From: Pseudomonadota bacterium
GTDB lineage: Bacteria > Desulfobacterota > Binatia > Binatales > Binataceae
NCBI GenBank assembly: GCA_021325355.1
Contig: JAJPHI010000020.1
Coordinates: 186,001-250,000 of the forward strand
Direction of reading: 5' to 3'
DNA: 64,000 nt
A program made the position numbers and the translations under genes. Shown here in pieces: positions 40,271-48,989 of the stretch; the stretch's first letter is position 1; every line of letters starts with the position of its first letter. The notes under the pieces are model-generated. The model had not been told where the DNA came from. It worked only from the letters and a program-made list of their open reading frames with translations, and did no database searches.

Positions 40271-40678
40271 TCAGCCGGAGGTTTTCTCGCCCTCGATATA
40301 GCCGCCGAGGTCGCCCGCGTCGCGCGCATTGGACGCCGGACGATAGTGCTTGTTCTCCGGCAGCGGTCGCGGCCGGCTCTCCACGAGCGCCAGGCGATCG
40401 GCCGCGGCCTTGATTGCTCTCGCCAGCGTCTCGTCATCCGCCCGCCACGGCTGATCGGCCCCGTCCCGCACCATCGTGCCGACGTAATCGTAGCGGCGCC
40501 AGTAAATGACCCGCATCGGCGCGCCCGACGGATCGTCGCGCAGATGGGTGTAAACCCAGCGCTCGTTGTACTCGAAACCGTTCTCGACCTGCTCGACCGG
40601 ATTGTTGAGACTGCCGTCGGTCCGGTCCGGCGTGCCGAGCAGTTGTACGACCTGGTTGCGGAAAATGCGTTCACTCAT
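40271..40678 (-). CDS. Conserved-looking hypothetical protein
   Basis: The 135-residue soluble protein is rich in Arg, Asp and aromatic residues (FEYNERWVYTHLRDDPSG and WRRYDYVGTMVRDG). No signal peptide, helix or motif that I recognise. It lies 106 nt downstream of nuoEF on the same strand and may be the last gene of that cluster; it is convergent with the HSL hydrolase. Function unknown. Confidence 0.55.
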   Translation of the reverse strand: MSERIFRNQVVQLLGTPDRTDGSLNNPVEQVENGFEYNERWVYTHLRDDPSGAPMRVIYWRRYDYVGTMVRDGADQPWRADDETLARAIKAAADRLALVESRPRPLPENKHYRPASNARDAGDLGGYIEGEKTSG

Positions 40679-40784
40679 AGGTTTTCTTGCGCAGTCGTCG
40701 GCAAGATGCGCTTGCGGTGCGCGCGCCGCAGGGCTCCGCCGAGCTTACGACGAATGCTCGACGGACGGCGCCACGCCGCGCGCT

Positions 40785-42584
40785 TCAGACGCGGAAGCTC
40801 TCCGGGAACGGACATCGATGTTGCGCAATATGGGCCTCGAAGTCCGCGCGAAACTGCGTGAACATCGCGCGCGCCGACCACGAGCAACCGTCGGCCAGCG
40901 CGCAGATACACTTGCCGTCCATGTAATTGCAGACGTCGGCAAGCCGCTGCAGATCGCCCTCGTCGCCCTCGCCGCGTTCGATTCGCGAAAAGATCCGATA
41001 GAGCCATCCCGTCCCCTCGCGGCACTGCGTGCATTGCCCGCACGATTCGTGCTCGAAAAAGCGCGCGCCGACCAGCGCCACCCGCACGATACACGTCCGA
41101 TCGTCCATCACGATGACGCCGCCGGTGCCGAGCAGGGTCCCCGCCTTGCGCAGCGATTCATGGTCCACGGCGACGTCGATCTGGTCGCCGCGCAGGATCG
41201 GCATCGAGATGCCGCCGGGAATCACCGCCTTGACGCTGCGTCCTTCTTCGAGCAGTCCACCGGCGTACTTGTAGATCAGGTCGCGCATCGAGACGCCGAG
41301 GCGCAGCTCGAAGACCCCCGGATTTTTGACGTGGCCGCTGATCCCGAACAGCGTATGACCCGTGCTGTTCGGCACGGCGGCGCCTTCAGCCTTGTACCAG
41401 TCGATCCCGTTCATCACGATCGCCGGCAACTGCGAGCAGGTTTCGCAATTGTCAACCGTTGTCGGACGGGCCCATAGCCCCCGCACCGCCGGGAAGGGCG
41501 GGCGTTTGCGCGGCTGGCCCTTGCGCCCCTCCATCGATTCGAGCATCCCGCTCTCCTCGCCGCAGATGTAGGCTCCCGCCCCCTGCTGAATATGGATATC
41601 GAAGCGCCGGCCGAAGCCCCTGGCGTTGTCGCCCAGGATGCCGCGCGCGTACAGTTCGCCAATCGCCGTCTTGACGATGCGATACGCTTCAACGTACTCC
41701 CCGCGGATATAGATGAACGCCGCGCTGGCCTCGATACCGCGCGCCGCGATCATCACGCCCTCGAGGAAAAGGTACGGGTTGCGTTCCATGATCTGCCGGT
41801 CCTTGAAGGTTCCCGGCTCGCTCTCGTCGGCGTTGACCGCGAGGTAGCGCGGACCGCCGTCGGGCGGCGGCATGAAGGACCATTTGAGACCGGTGACGAA
41901 GCCGGCGCCGCCGCGCCCGCGCAGCGCCGCGTCCTTGATCATCGTGGCGAGGTCCTTGGGCGCCATCTGCCCGGCCTTGTCGATCGCCTGAAAGCCGCCG
42001 TTGCGCACGTAGTCGTCGTAGGTGAGCCACTTTTCGCCGTTGGGCGGCAGCAGATAGCCCGTCACGCCGTCGGGAATCACCGAGATTATCGGCGCGGGAC
42101 GCCGTGCGGCGATCGCCCCTTCCGGCGACTTGACCAGCGCCGCGGCGTAATCCGGCGTGACGTTTTCGAGATATGGATTGCGATTCACCTGGATTACCGG
42201 CGCGGTCGCGCAGCTTCCCAGACATTCGACCTCGACCAGCGCAAACCGTCCGTCCGCCGTCGCCCGGCCCGCCTTGATCCCGAGATCGCGTTCCATCTGC
42301 TCGACGATCCCGCGCGCGCCGCGCAGGCAGCAGGATAGATTCGTGCAGACTTGGATGACGGCCTCGGCCTTGGGCTGATTGAACAGCGAGTAGAACGAGG
42401 CAATCTCCGCGACCTCGATCGGATGAAGCCCGAAGATCCCGGCGATCTCCGCGAAAATCGCTTCGTTCAATTCACCCTTCTCGGCGCGCGCCTGATGCAG
42501 AGCGAACAGCAGAGCGCCGCGCGGCTGCGGAAAATGCGCGATCTCCTCGCGGATCTTTTCGTGGGTTTCGACTGAAAGAATCAT
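40785..42584 (-). CDS. nuoEF: Fused NADH dehydrogenase subunits E and F (NuoEF)
   Basis: One 599-residue chain with NuoE first (about 1-160) and NuoF after (about 170-599). NuoE carries the [2Fe-2S] ligands CTNLSC (C-x4-C) and CLGSC (C-x3-C). NuoF has the FMN/NADH site (GRGGAGFVTGLKWSF and YLAVNADESEPGTFKDR), a GEESGMLESMEGR segment and the [4Fe-4S] N3 ligands SCGQCTQCREGTG plus the later GKCICAL. Together they accept NADH electrons and pass them into complex I. The fusion has no stop or frameshift at the junction. Next in the cluster upstream is nuoD (157-nt gap). Confidence 0.93.
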   Translation of the reverse strand: MILSVETHEKIREEIAHFPQPRGALLFALHQARAEKGELNEAIFAEIAGIFGLHPIEVAEIASFYSLFNQPKAEAVIQVCTNLSCCLRGARGIVEQMERDLGIKAGRATADGRFALVEVECLGSCATAPVIQVNRNPYLENVTPDYAAALVKSPEGAIAARRPAPIISVIPDGVTGYLLPPNGEKWLTYDDYVRNGGFQAIDKAGQMAPKDLATMIKDAALRGRGGAGFVTGLKWSFMPPPDGGPRYLAVNADESEPGTFKDRQIMERNPYLFLEGVMIAARGIEASAAFIYIRGEYVEAYRIVKTAIGELYARGILGDNARGFGRRFDIHIQQGAGAYICGEESGMLESMEGRKGQPRKRPPFPAVRGLWARPTTVDNCETCSQLPAIVMNGIDWYKAEGAAVPNSTGHTLFGISGHVKNPGVFELRLGVSMRDLIYKYAGGLLEEGRSVKAVIPGGISMPILRGDQIDVAVDHESLRKAGTLLGTGGVIVMDDRTCIVRVALVGARFFEHESCGQCTQCREGTGWLYRIFSRIERGEGDEGDLQRLADVCNYMDGKCICALADGCSWSARAMFTQFRADFEAHIAQHRCPFPESFRV

Positions 42585-42741
42585 GCTTGGCGCCGTATCT
42601 GTGCGAAATATACCGCTCTCATCCCGTCATTTCTCAGCGATTCGACGAAGGCGGCCGACCGCGTTCGCGCCCGCCGCACAGGCCGCACCGCCAGCCACTG
42701 TCGCCGCTTCCGCATCCATCGCGATCCGCAGCCGGCTGCGA

Positions 42742-43989
42742 CTAACGATCGCACTCGCCGCCGATCATGTTCATCATGCCGAAGGTCGGCACAACGTCGG
42801 CGAGCTGACCGCCGATCAGCATATGCTTGAGCGGTGACATGTTCGAAAAGCTCGGCGAGCGGCAGCGCATCTTCCAGGCGCGGCCCGAGCCGTCGCTCAC
42901 GATATAGAAGCCGACTTCGCCGTTTGCCCCCTCGACGGCGTGATAGACCTCGCCGGCCGGCGGATAGCCGCCTTCGAGCACCAGCTTGAACTGGTCGATC
43001 AGCTCCTCCATCTGGCCGAAGACCTTGCGTTTCGGCGGCCATTTGACCCGCCGGTCATCGCTGTTGACCGGTCCGTCGGGCAGCCGTTCGAGGCATTGTT
43101 TGACGATCCGGCATGACTGGCGAATCTCCTCCATCCGCACCAGGTAGCGATCGAAGTTGTCGCCGTGCTCGCCGATCGGGATGTCAAAGTCGAGATCGCC
43201 GTAAATCAGATAGGGCGTCGCCCGCCGCACATCGTAGGGCACGCCGCCGGCCCGCAGGACCGGACCGGTGACGCCCCAGGCAAGCAAATCCTTGCCCGCC
43301 ATGCGACCCGTCCCCTGCATCCGCTCGCGGAAGATCGGATTATCGGTCAGCAGCTTGTCGGCGTCGGCGGTCAGGCGCAGCGCGCGGTCGAGCCGCTCGA
43401 CCGCAAACGCCGCGAAGCCCTCCGGCAAATCGAGCGTGCCGCCGATGCGGGTGAAGTTGGTGGTCACCCGCGCGCCGCAAATCGCGTCGATCTGATCGAG
43501 CAGCAGCTCGCGCGCCTCGAGCAGATAGAGCATCGGCGTGAACGCCGCCAGTTCCATCGCCGAAGCGCCGAGCGCCAGCATGTGATCGGCCATCCGCGAC
43601 AACTCGCCGCCGATCACCCGGATAAACTGGCAGCGTGGCGGCGTCGTAATCCCGAACAGCTTCTCGACCGCCAGGCAGTAGCCGACGTTGTTCAGAACCG
43701 GCGAGCTGTAGTTCAGCCGATCGGTGTAAGGAATGTTCTGATAAAGGAAGCCGGTTTCGCACTCCTTCTCGAAACCGCGATGGAGATAGCCGATCTGCAC
43801 GTCGGCGTCGATGACCTCCTCGCCCTCGAGGTCAAGCTCAATCTTGACCGTCCCGTGCATCGCCGGATGGGACGGGCCCATCTGGATGTGCATCGGCTCG
43901 GTATGCAGATCATCGAAGTCCGCGCGACGCGCCGCCGGCCCGCGTTGATTATTCGGGGCGACGCGGTTCTTTTGCACCAGGTCCGACAT
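42742..43989 (-). CDS. nuoD: NADH dehydrogenase subunit D
   Basis: Quinone-site subunit of complex I, the [NiFe]-hydrogenase-like 49-kDa subunit, 415 aa. MGPSHPAMHGT near the N terminus, ERLDY-like segments, GGELSRMADHMLALG and a C-terminal GGECDR are typical. The start at 43989 overlaps nuoC by 41 nt, which is long; a later start would truncate the unconserved first 25 residues. It is separate from nuoC, not a NuoCD fusion. Confidence 0.94.
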   Translation of the reverse strand: MSDLVQKNRVAPNNQRGPAARRADFDDLHTEPMHIQMGPSHPAMHGTVKIELDLEGEEVIDADVQIGYLHRGFEKECETGFLYQNIPYTDRLNYSSPVLNNVGYCLAVEKLFGITTPPRCQFIRVIGGELSRMADHMLALGASAMELAAFTPMLYLLEARELLLDQIDAICGARVTTNFTRIGGTLDLPEGFAAFAVERLDRALRLTADADKLLTDNPIFRERMQGTGRMAGKDLLAWGVTGPVLRAGGVPYDVRRATPYLIYGDLDFDIPIGEHGDNFDRYLVRMEEIRQSCRIVKQCLERLPDGPVNSDDRRVKWPPKRKVFGQMEELIDQFKLVLEGGYPPAGEVYHAVEGANGEVGFYIVSDGSGRAWKMRCRSPSFSNMSPLKHMLIGGQLADVVPTFGMMNMIGGECDR

Positions 43990-44602
43990 AGGCTTGGATC
44001 GGTTGTTCGTCGAGTTTGCCGTAATCTTTGCGCAGCGGATGCCCTTCGAATTCGTCGTAGAGATAAATCCGCCGCAGGTCCGGATGACCCTCGAAGCGAA
44101 TGCCGTAGAGGTCCCAGGTCTCGCGCTCGAGCCAGTTCGCGCCCGGCCAAACCGGCGTCAGCGAGGCGATTCGCGGATCGTCTTCGGGCACCCGACACTT
44201 GATTCTCAGCCGATGCAGATGGCTGGTCGAAATCAGATGATAGACCACCGCGAAACGCGGATGGGGTCCCTTTTCCGGCAACGCCATCAGGTTGCGGCGG
44301 CGCGGCAGGCGACGCATCGTCACGTGATCGCGGTCCCACACCTCGCGCCGCAGCTCGAAATCATCCGGCTGCCCATAGTAATCAATCGCCGTCACGTCGA
44401 GCAGCAGATCGAAGGCGAGCTCGGGATCATCGCGCAGCACGCCCGCCACGGCGAGGATATTCTCGCGCGCTACATGGATACGATCGTCGCCGCGAAACTC
44501 GCGATGCTCGAGGATCAGCGGCGCGAGCCGCGCGTTGACCTTCACCATCAACGGCGAGAGCTGCGGCTTTTCGGCGTCCGACGGCGGCGCTTCAGTGCTC
44601 AT
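43949..44602 (-). CDS. nuoC: NADH dehydrogenase subunit C
   Basis: 30-kDa peripheral subunit of complex I, 217 aa. The family signature ERETWDLYGIRFEGHPDLRR is present, followed by LYDEFEGHPLRKDYGK. It is an unfused NuoC. The first 25 residues are a poorly conserved extension. It overlaps nuoI by 11 nt and nuoD by 41 nt, so the three are co-translated. Confidence 0.94.
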   Translation of the reverse strand: MSTEAPPSDAEKPQLSPLMVKVNARLAPLILEHREFRGDDRIHVARENILAVAGVLRDDPELAFDLLLDVTAIDYYGQPDDFELRREVWDRDHVTMRRLPRRRNLMALPEKGPHPRFAVVYHLISTSHLHRLRIKCRVPEDDPRIASLTPVWPGANWLERETWDLYGIRFEGHPDLRRIYLYDEFEGHPLRKDYGKLDEQPIQAYVGPGAKEPRRPE

Positions 44603-45128
44603 ACTGACGGCGGAGATGGTCGAGCCGGGTTTTCAGCTCGGCGACCGGAACCAGCAGGTCTTGCTTATGCCATAACGATCCGCGCCGCGAGTAACTCGCA
44701 ATCTCGATTTGCCGGCTCATCACGATAGCTTCCTCGGGACAGGCCTCCTCGCAGAAGCCGCAGAACATGCAGCGCGACATGTCGATATCGAAAACTTCCG
44801 GGTAGCGCTCGACCTCGTCGTTGGTCTCGGCCGGGAAGATCGAGATGCAATTGGTCGGACAGGCCCACTCGCACATCCCGCAGGCCACGCAGCGCTCCTT
44901 GCCGTTATCCATCTGGACCAGCACCGGCATGCCGCGCATCGCCGGTGGCTGCACCAGGCGCTGCTCCGGGAAGTGCACCGTGAAATCCTGCTGGCCGCGC
45001 GCGAACAGCAACAGGTTGTGCAGAAAATGCCGAATCGAAACTCCAAGCCCCTTCAGAATCGCGAAGTAGGGCTGGGAGCTTGACCACCGCTCAGGCGGAC
45101 GCTTTACCGTTACAACTCCGATAGCCAT
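44592..45128 (-). CDS. nuoI: NADH dehydrogenase subunit I
   Basis: Two [4Fe-4S] clusters (N6a and N6b) that relay electrons toward NuoB: CVACGMCEWACP and CMFCGFCEEACPEEAI, each C-x2-C-x2-C-x3-C. 178 aa from the ATG at 45128. The longer open frame extends upstream to 45824 but overlaps the MFS gene and is not NuoI-like. The amphipathic AILKGLGVSIRHFLHNLLLF is the typical NuoI membrane-contact helix. The ATG is preceded by a small hairpin (stem 45133-45138/45144-45149) rather than a clear Shine-Dalgarno. Confidence 0.93.
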   Translation of the reverse strand: MAIGVVTVKRPPERWSSSQPYFAILKGLGVSIRHFLHNLLLFARGQQDFTVHFPEQRLVQPPAMRGMPVLVQMDNGKERCVACGMCEWACPTNCISIFPAETNDEVERYPEVFDIDMSRCMFCGFCEEACPEEAIVMSRQIEIASYSRRGSLWHKQDLLVPVAELKTRLDHLRRQYEH

Positions 45129-45196
45129 GGAAGGGTCGCAGAACGACCCCGCCCAACTTACCGTTTTGAGGGCGCCGTCGCCAGCGCCCCGATCGC

Positions 45197-46567
45197 TTAG
45201 CGGCCCCCCGCCGGCTGCGGCGCGGGCTGCGCGGCTGGCGTCACCGCCGTCACCGGCCGCCAATGCCCCGGAATCATCAGCAGGGACACGATAAACAGCG
45301 CCGTCCCGACCACCGGCTCCCACATCCAGGTGCCCCAGCCGTAACGATGAGCCACGGCGACGATAATCGGTCCCGAAATCGCGATGAACAGCCGGTACAT
45401 GAACTGGAAGAACGACCATCCGGTCGCCTGCAGCGCCGGCGACAGATCCTCGAGGAACTCCGAGTACATCGCGCACCACGGAATGAACGCGAACGCGCCA
45501 ACGCCGCCCAGCACGAAGGCTATGGTGCCAAGCCGCGCCGGTGACATCGGCGCGGAGAAGTTCAGCACCCAGTAAAGCATCACGGCGAGCGTCACCAGAC
45601 CAAGCCCGACCGACAGCGCCTTGCGCATCTGCAGATAGTCGGAGAGCCATCCCGACGGCACCAGCATGATCAGGTTCAGCCACCAGAACAACGCCGTCAT
45701 CCGCGCCGCCTCGCCCGGCGAATAACCGTATTGCTGGACGAACATCAGCGGCCCGAAGTTCTGAATCGTGATGGCGCCGCCGAGAAAGGCGACCACGCCG
45801 ACCACCAGCACCCACGCCTGCCACTGGCCGAGCAGTTGGCTGAAGGCATTCTCGGCGCCACTCGCCTCGGCGGCCGGAATATCACCGGATTCAAAGGCTT
45901 CGCCAACCTCTTCGCTGCCAATCACCATCGAGCGCAGTTTCGGCGACAGATCCTTCAGCCACAGCAGGACGGGGATATACAGCGCGATGGCGAGAAAACC
46001 CATGATCCAGATCTGCGACTGCCAGGTATGGAAAATCGGCAACGTCAGCGCCGGGATCTGGTTCCACAGCAACTGGCAGAGAACGGCGCCCGCCGTCAGT
46101 AGTCCGAACGCCGCGCCGCGACTCAGGCGGGGGGAAAAATCGCGCGTGAGACCGCCCAGCGCGCCCCACATCAGACCCGCCACCGCGTTCATCAACCCGC
46201 GCACGATCACGAACGACACGAAGTTCGTCATCAGCAGATTGCAGAAGGTCAGGACGATGATGATCGCGAGACAGACATCGACCACGACCACCCGTCCGTG
46301 CCGATCCGCCAGCGGTCCCCCGATCATCGCCGACACCGCCGAGACAATCACCGCGAACGTCAGGAAGTAACCGAACTGCTCCTGGCTGAAGTGGAGCGTC
46401 GGCAGCCACAGCGGCAGCAGCGCCGGGAAGCCGAACTCATAGAACGACACCATCGTGGCCATCACCGCCAGGATGAGCAGCCACCATCGATAACCGCCGG
46501 TCGGATAGGTCTCCAGCGTGCGACGAGTCTCGAAGAAACGCTTGAATGCCCCGGATTCTGTTGCCAT
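45197..46567 (-). CDS. MFS transporter inside the nuo cluster
   Basis: A 456-residue transporter with 12 predicted helices and the MFS motif GGPLADRHGR between helices 2 and 3. A cytoplasmic loop of about 45 residues divides the halves. The family is of the metabolite:H+ symporter/oxalate-formate type by general look; substrate unknown. It sits between nuoG and nuoI on the same strand: 201 nt after nuoG and 68 nt before nuoI. That placement is unusual, since MFS proteins have no known part in complex I. It could be an insertion or a regulatory association. Confidence 0.88.
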   Translation of the reverse strand: MATESGAFKRFFETRRTLETYPTGGYRWWLLILAVMATMVSFYEFGFPALLPLWLPTLHFSQEQFGYFLTFAVIVSAVSAMIGGPLADRHGRVVVVDVCLAIIIVLTFCNLLMTNFVSFVIVRGLMNAVAGLMWGALGGLTRDFSPRLSRGAAFGLLTAGAVLCQLLWNQIPALTLPIFHTWQSQIWIMGFLAIALYIPVLLWLKDLSPKLRSMVIGSEEVGEAFESGDIPAAEASGAENAFSQLLGQWQAWVLVVGVVAFLGGAITIQNFGPLMFVQQYGYSPGEAARMTALFWWLNLIMLVPSGWLSDYLQMRKALSVGLGLVTLAVMLYWVLNFSAPMSPARLGTIAFVLGGVGAFAFIPWCAMYSEFLEDLSPALQATGWSFFQFMYRLFIAISGPIIVAVAHRYGWGTWMWEPVVGTALFIVSLLMIPGHWRPVTAVTPAAQPAPQPAGGR

Positions 46568-46768
46568 AGCGCTTGTCCCCTAGATTGCTCTGGCCGAGTC
46601 AGGCTCGAGTCAGGAGCGGGCCCCGATCCCCGAACAGGGCGCGTTCACGGCTCACCCCGCGCTATGCCGTTTCAGTCACAGATTGTCAAGCGCCGAATTA
46701 TTTGCCGGCTATCCGGCGGATGCGCCGACCGTGCCGGCCACCGGCATCGCGCGTCGCGGCCGGTTCGC

Positions 46769-48415
46769 TCAGGCGAGCGGCGCACCATAGGCGCCGAGCT
46801 CGGCAAAGCGAATCCGCGCGAAGGCGGTCCCGTCCTGCTCGAGCGCCCGCCAGATTTCCGGCACCGCGAATTTTTCCTCGCGCGACTGCAGATGGTTCAA
46901 CAAGGCGGTGAAGATGGCGCCGTCGGTCAGCCAGCCGTCCGGCGGTCTGACCGCCTGCTCGATCCGTTGAACGCGGCCCGCGTGATTGGTCACGGTGCCG
47001 TCCTTCTCGGCGAGCATCGTCGTCGGGAAGACGACCTGAGCCGACTTGAAGGCGTCCTCGAGCGTCGTGACCTGGACGATCAAAAGCTCGAGACCGCCAA
47101 GAATCCGCGCAAGGCGCTCACGGTCGACCGCGGCCAGCAGATCGTCGCCGCAGACATAGAGTCCGCGCACGACGCCGCGCTCGCAGGCCTGCAGCAACTC
47201 TTCGACGCCGTCATCCGCACCGCGCACCAGTCCGAGCTCGCGCACCCCGCGCGCGTTGGCTGCCTTCTCGGCCTTGATCAGTAAATCATCGGCCTTGCCG
47301 CGCCGCACCGCCATCGCCCGATGCTCGACGCCGAGGGCGGCGAGCAGCCGTCCGAAGCAGTAACTCTCCTCGTTGCTCAGATGGGGCGAGGCGATCGCGC
47401 CCAGAGCCGCCGCGCCATGCTGCTTCTGCAGGTCGCCCATCGCCGACGCTGCCGCAGCGATCGCCGCGGGCCAATCGACCGGCGCTAACGTGCCATTCGC
47501 CGCCACCAGCGGGATGCGCAGCCGCTGCGGATCGGCCACCGCCTTATATGTCAGGCGGCCCGCGTCGCACATCCAGGTCTCATTCACCGCGTCGTTGCGC
47601 CGCGGCGTCAGCCGCCAGATGCGATTCTTGTAGGTGCTTATATGGATATTGCACCCGTTGGCGCAGCCGGAGCAGACGCTGCCCACCTCCTCGAGGAACC
47701 ACACCCGCACCTTGTGATGGAAATCCTTGGTCTCGAGTGCCCCCACCGGACAGATATCCGCCGTGCACATCGAGTAGTCGTTGTCGAGGCGGCGGCCGGC
47801 GTAGATATCGAGCACCGTGCGATCGCCCAGGCGGAAGGTGCCGAGTTCGTAGGTCTTGCTGACCTCGCGGCAGAAGCGCACGCAGCGCCGGCAGAGGATA
47901 CAGCGCTCCTGGTCGAGCAGCATCCGCTCGCCGATATCGATTCGCTTCTGCCGCTTGCGGCGCGGCTCCAGTCCGCGCGAAATTTTGCTGCCGAAGCGCA
48001 TCGAGAAGTTCTGCAGCCAGCATTCACCCGCCTTGTCGCAGATCGGGCAGTCCAGCGGATGGTTCAGCAGCAGCAGTTCCATCACGCCGCGCCGCGCCAG
48101 CGCCACCTCGGGGTCCTGCGTCGAAACCACGAGCCCGTCGCGTACCTGCGTGTTGCAGGAGATCTGCAGCTTGGGCATGCCCTCGATTTTGACCTGACAC
48201 AGCCGACACGAACCGTCGATGGTGAGCTTCGGATGGTAGCAGTAGTGCGGGATATCGAGCTCCGCGTCGAGCATCGCCTGCAACAGCGGGATGCCCGCCG
48301 GCGCTTCGATCACCCGCCCATCGACGGTGATTTTCGCGAGCTTCGGTGCCTCAGCCAAGTTTCCGCCCGCTGCCGTGAAGGTCGAGTCCCGCCCAGCGCG
48401 TCCCCGGCCGTTCAT
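46769..48415 (-). CDS. nuoG: NADH dehydrogenase subunit G
   Basis: Largest peripheral subunit, here short at 548 aa (E. coli: about 900). The N-terminal [2Fe-2S] site is in HYCYHPKLTIDGSCRLC plus CNTQV, the His-ligated [4Fe-4S] in HPLDCPICDKAGEC, and a further cluster in CILCRRCVRFC. CSGCANGC with a Cys 27 residues later gives C-x2-C-x3-C-x27-C, the N7 cluster motif. The C-terminal molybdopterin-like domain is truncated. The ATG at 48415 overlaps nuoB by 65 nt; a TTG at 48358 (529 aa, MAEAPKLAKITVDG) would overlap by only 8 nt. Confidence 0.92.
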   Translation of the reverse strand: MNGRGRAGRDSTFTAAGGNLAEAPKLAKITVDGRVIEAPAGIPLLQAMLDAELDIPHYCYHPKLTIDGSCRLCQVKIEGMPKLQISCNTQVRDGLVVSTQDPEVALARRGVMELLLLNHPLDCPICDKAGECWLQNFSMRFGSKISRGLEPRRKRQKRIDIGERMLLDQERCILCRRCVRFCREVSKTYELGTFRLGDRTVLDIYAGRRLDNDYSMCTADICPVGALETKDFHHKVRVWFLEEVGSVCSGCANGCNIHISTYKNRIWRLTPRRNDAVNETWMCDAGRLTYKAVADPQRLRIPLVAANGTLAPVDWPAAIAAAASAMGDLQKQHGAAALGAIASPHLSNEESYCFGRLLAALGVEHRAMAVRRGKADDLLIKAEKAANARGVRELGLVRGADDGVEELLQACERGVVRGLYVCGDDLLAAVDRERLARILGGLELLIVQVTTLEDAFKSAQVVFPTTMLAEKDGTVTNHAGRVQRIEQAVRPPDGWLTDGAIFTALLNHLQSREEKFAVPEIWRALEQDGTAFARIRFAELGAYGAPLA

Positions 48416-48926
48416 GCTGAACGCGCTCCTGCAGTTTGATCAGGCCGTCGAGCACCGCCTCGGGCCGCGGCGGACATCCCGGAATATAGACGTGCACCGG
48501 GATGATCCGATCGATCCCCTGCAGGACGGCATAGTTGTCGTAGGGGCCGCCCGAACTGGTGCAGGCGCCGAAGGAGACCACCCACTTCGGCTCGGCCATC
48601 TGCTCGTACACGCGCCGCAGGATCGGCGCCTGCCGCTGCGTGATCGTCCCCACCACCCACAGCAAATCCGCCTGGCGCGGCGTGAAGCGCGGCAGCGCCG
48701 CGCCGAAACGATCAGTATCGTACCGCGGCCCGTTGACCGAAAAATATTCCATCCCGCAGCACGCCGTCACGAACGGATACGAGAAGAAGGAATATTTGCG
48801 CGCCCAGTTGATCGCGTCCGCGAGCCGCGTCGTGGCGAAGGCCTCGGGAAACGCATTGCCCTCATCCACCAGCGCCTGGCGTCCGACCGCCCCGCTCATC
48901 ATGAAGCTGGATAATCGCCGTCGCAT
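48351..48926 (-). CDS. nuoB: NADH dehydrogenase subunit B
   Basis: Holds the N2 [4Fe-4S] cluster that reduces quinone, 191 aa. TACCGMEYF gives the adjacent cysteines, FGACTSSGG the third and IPGCPPRPEAVL the fourth. A short N-terminal extension precedes an AINWARKYSFF region. It is the first gene of the cluster; nuoA is absent upstream, where a CoA-transferase gene lies 63 nt away on the same strand. Confidence 0.95.
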   Translation of the reverse strand: MRRRLSSFMMSGAVGRQALVDEGNAFPEAFATTRLADAINWARKYSFFSYPFVTACCGMEYFSVNGPRYDTDRFGAALPRFTPRQADLLWVVGTITQRQAPILRRVYEQMAEPKWVVSFGACTSSGGPYDNYAVLQGIDRIIPVHVYIPGCPPRPEAVLDGLIKLQERVQHERPGTRWAGLDLHGSGRKLG

Positions 48927-48989
48927 GTTCGTTCAGTCCACCCGATCCTTCCGCGAATCGCGTTCAGAGGCAAGTCGGCGCCCGCTCGC

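Noticed and set aside
45133-45149. Small 6-bp hairpin before nuoI as a riboswitch or attenuator
   Set aside because: GGGTCG/CGACCC with a 5-nt loop is too small and common in GC-rich sequence to claim a function.
45129-45824. Longer version of nuoI beginning at 45824
   Set aside because: The extra part lies over the MFS gene and does not resemble NuoI; the ATG at 45128 matches the family.
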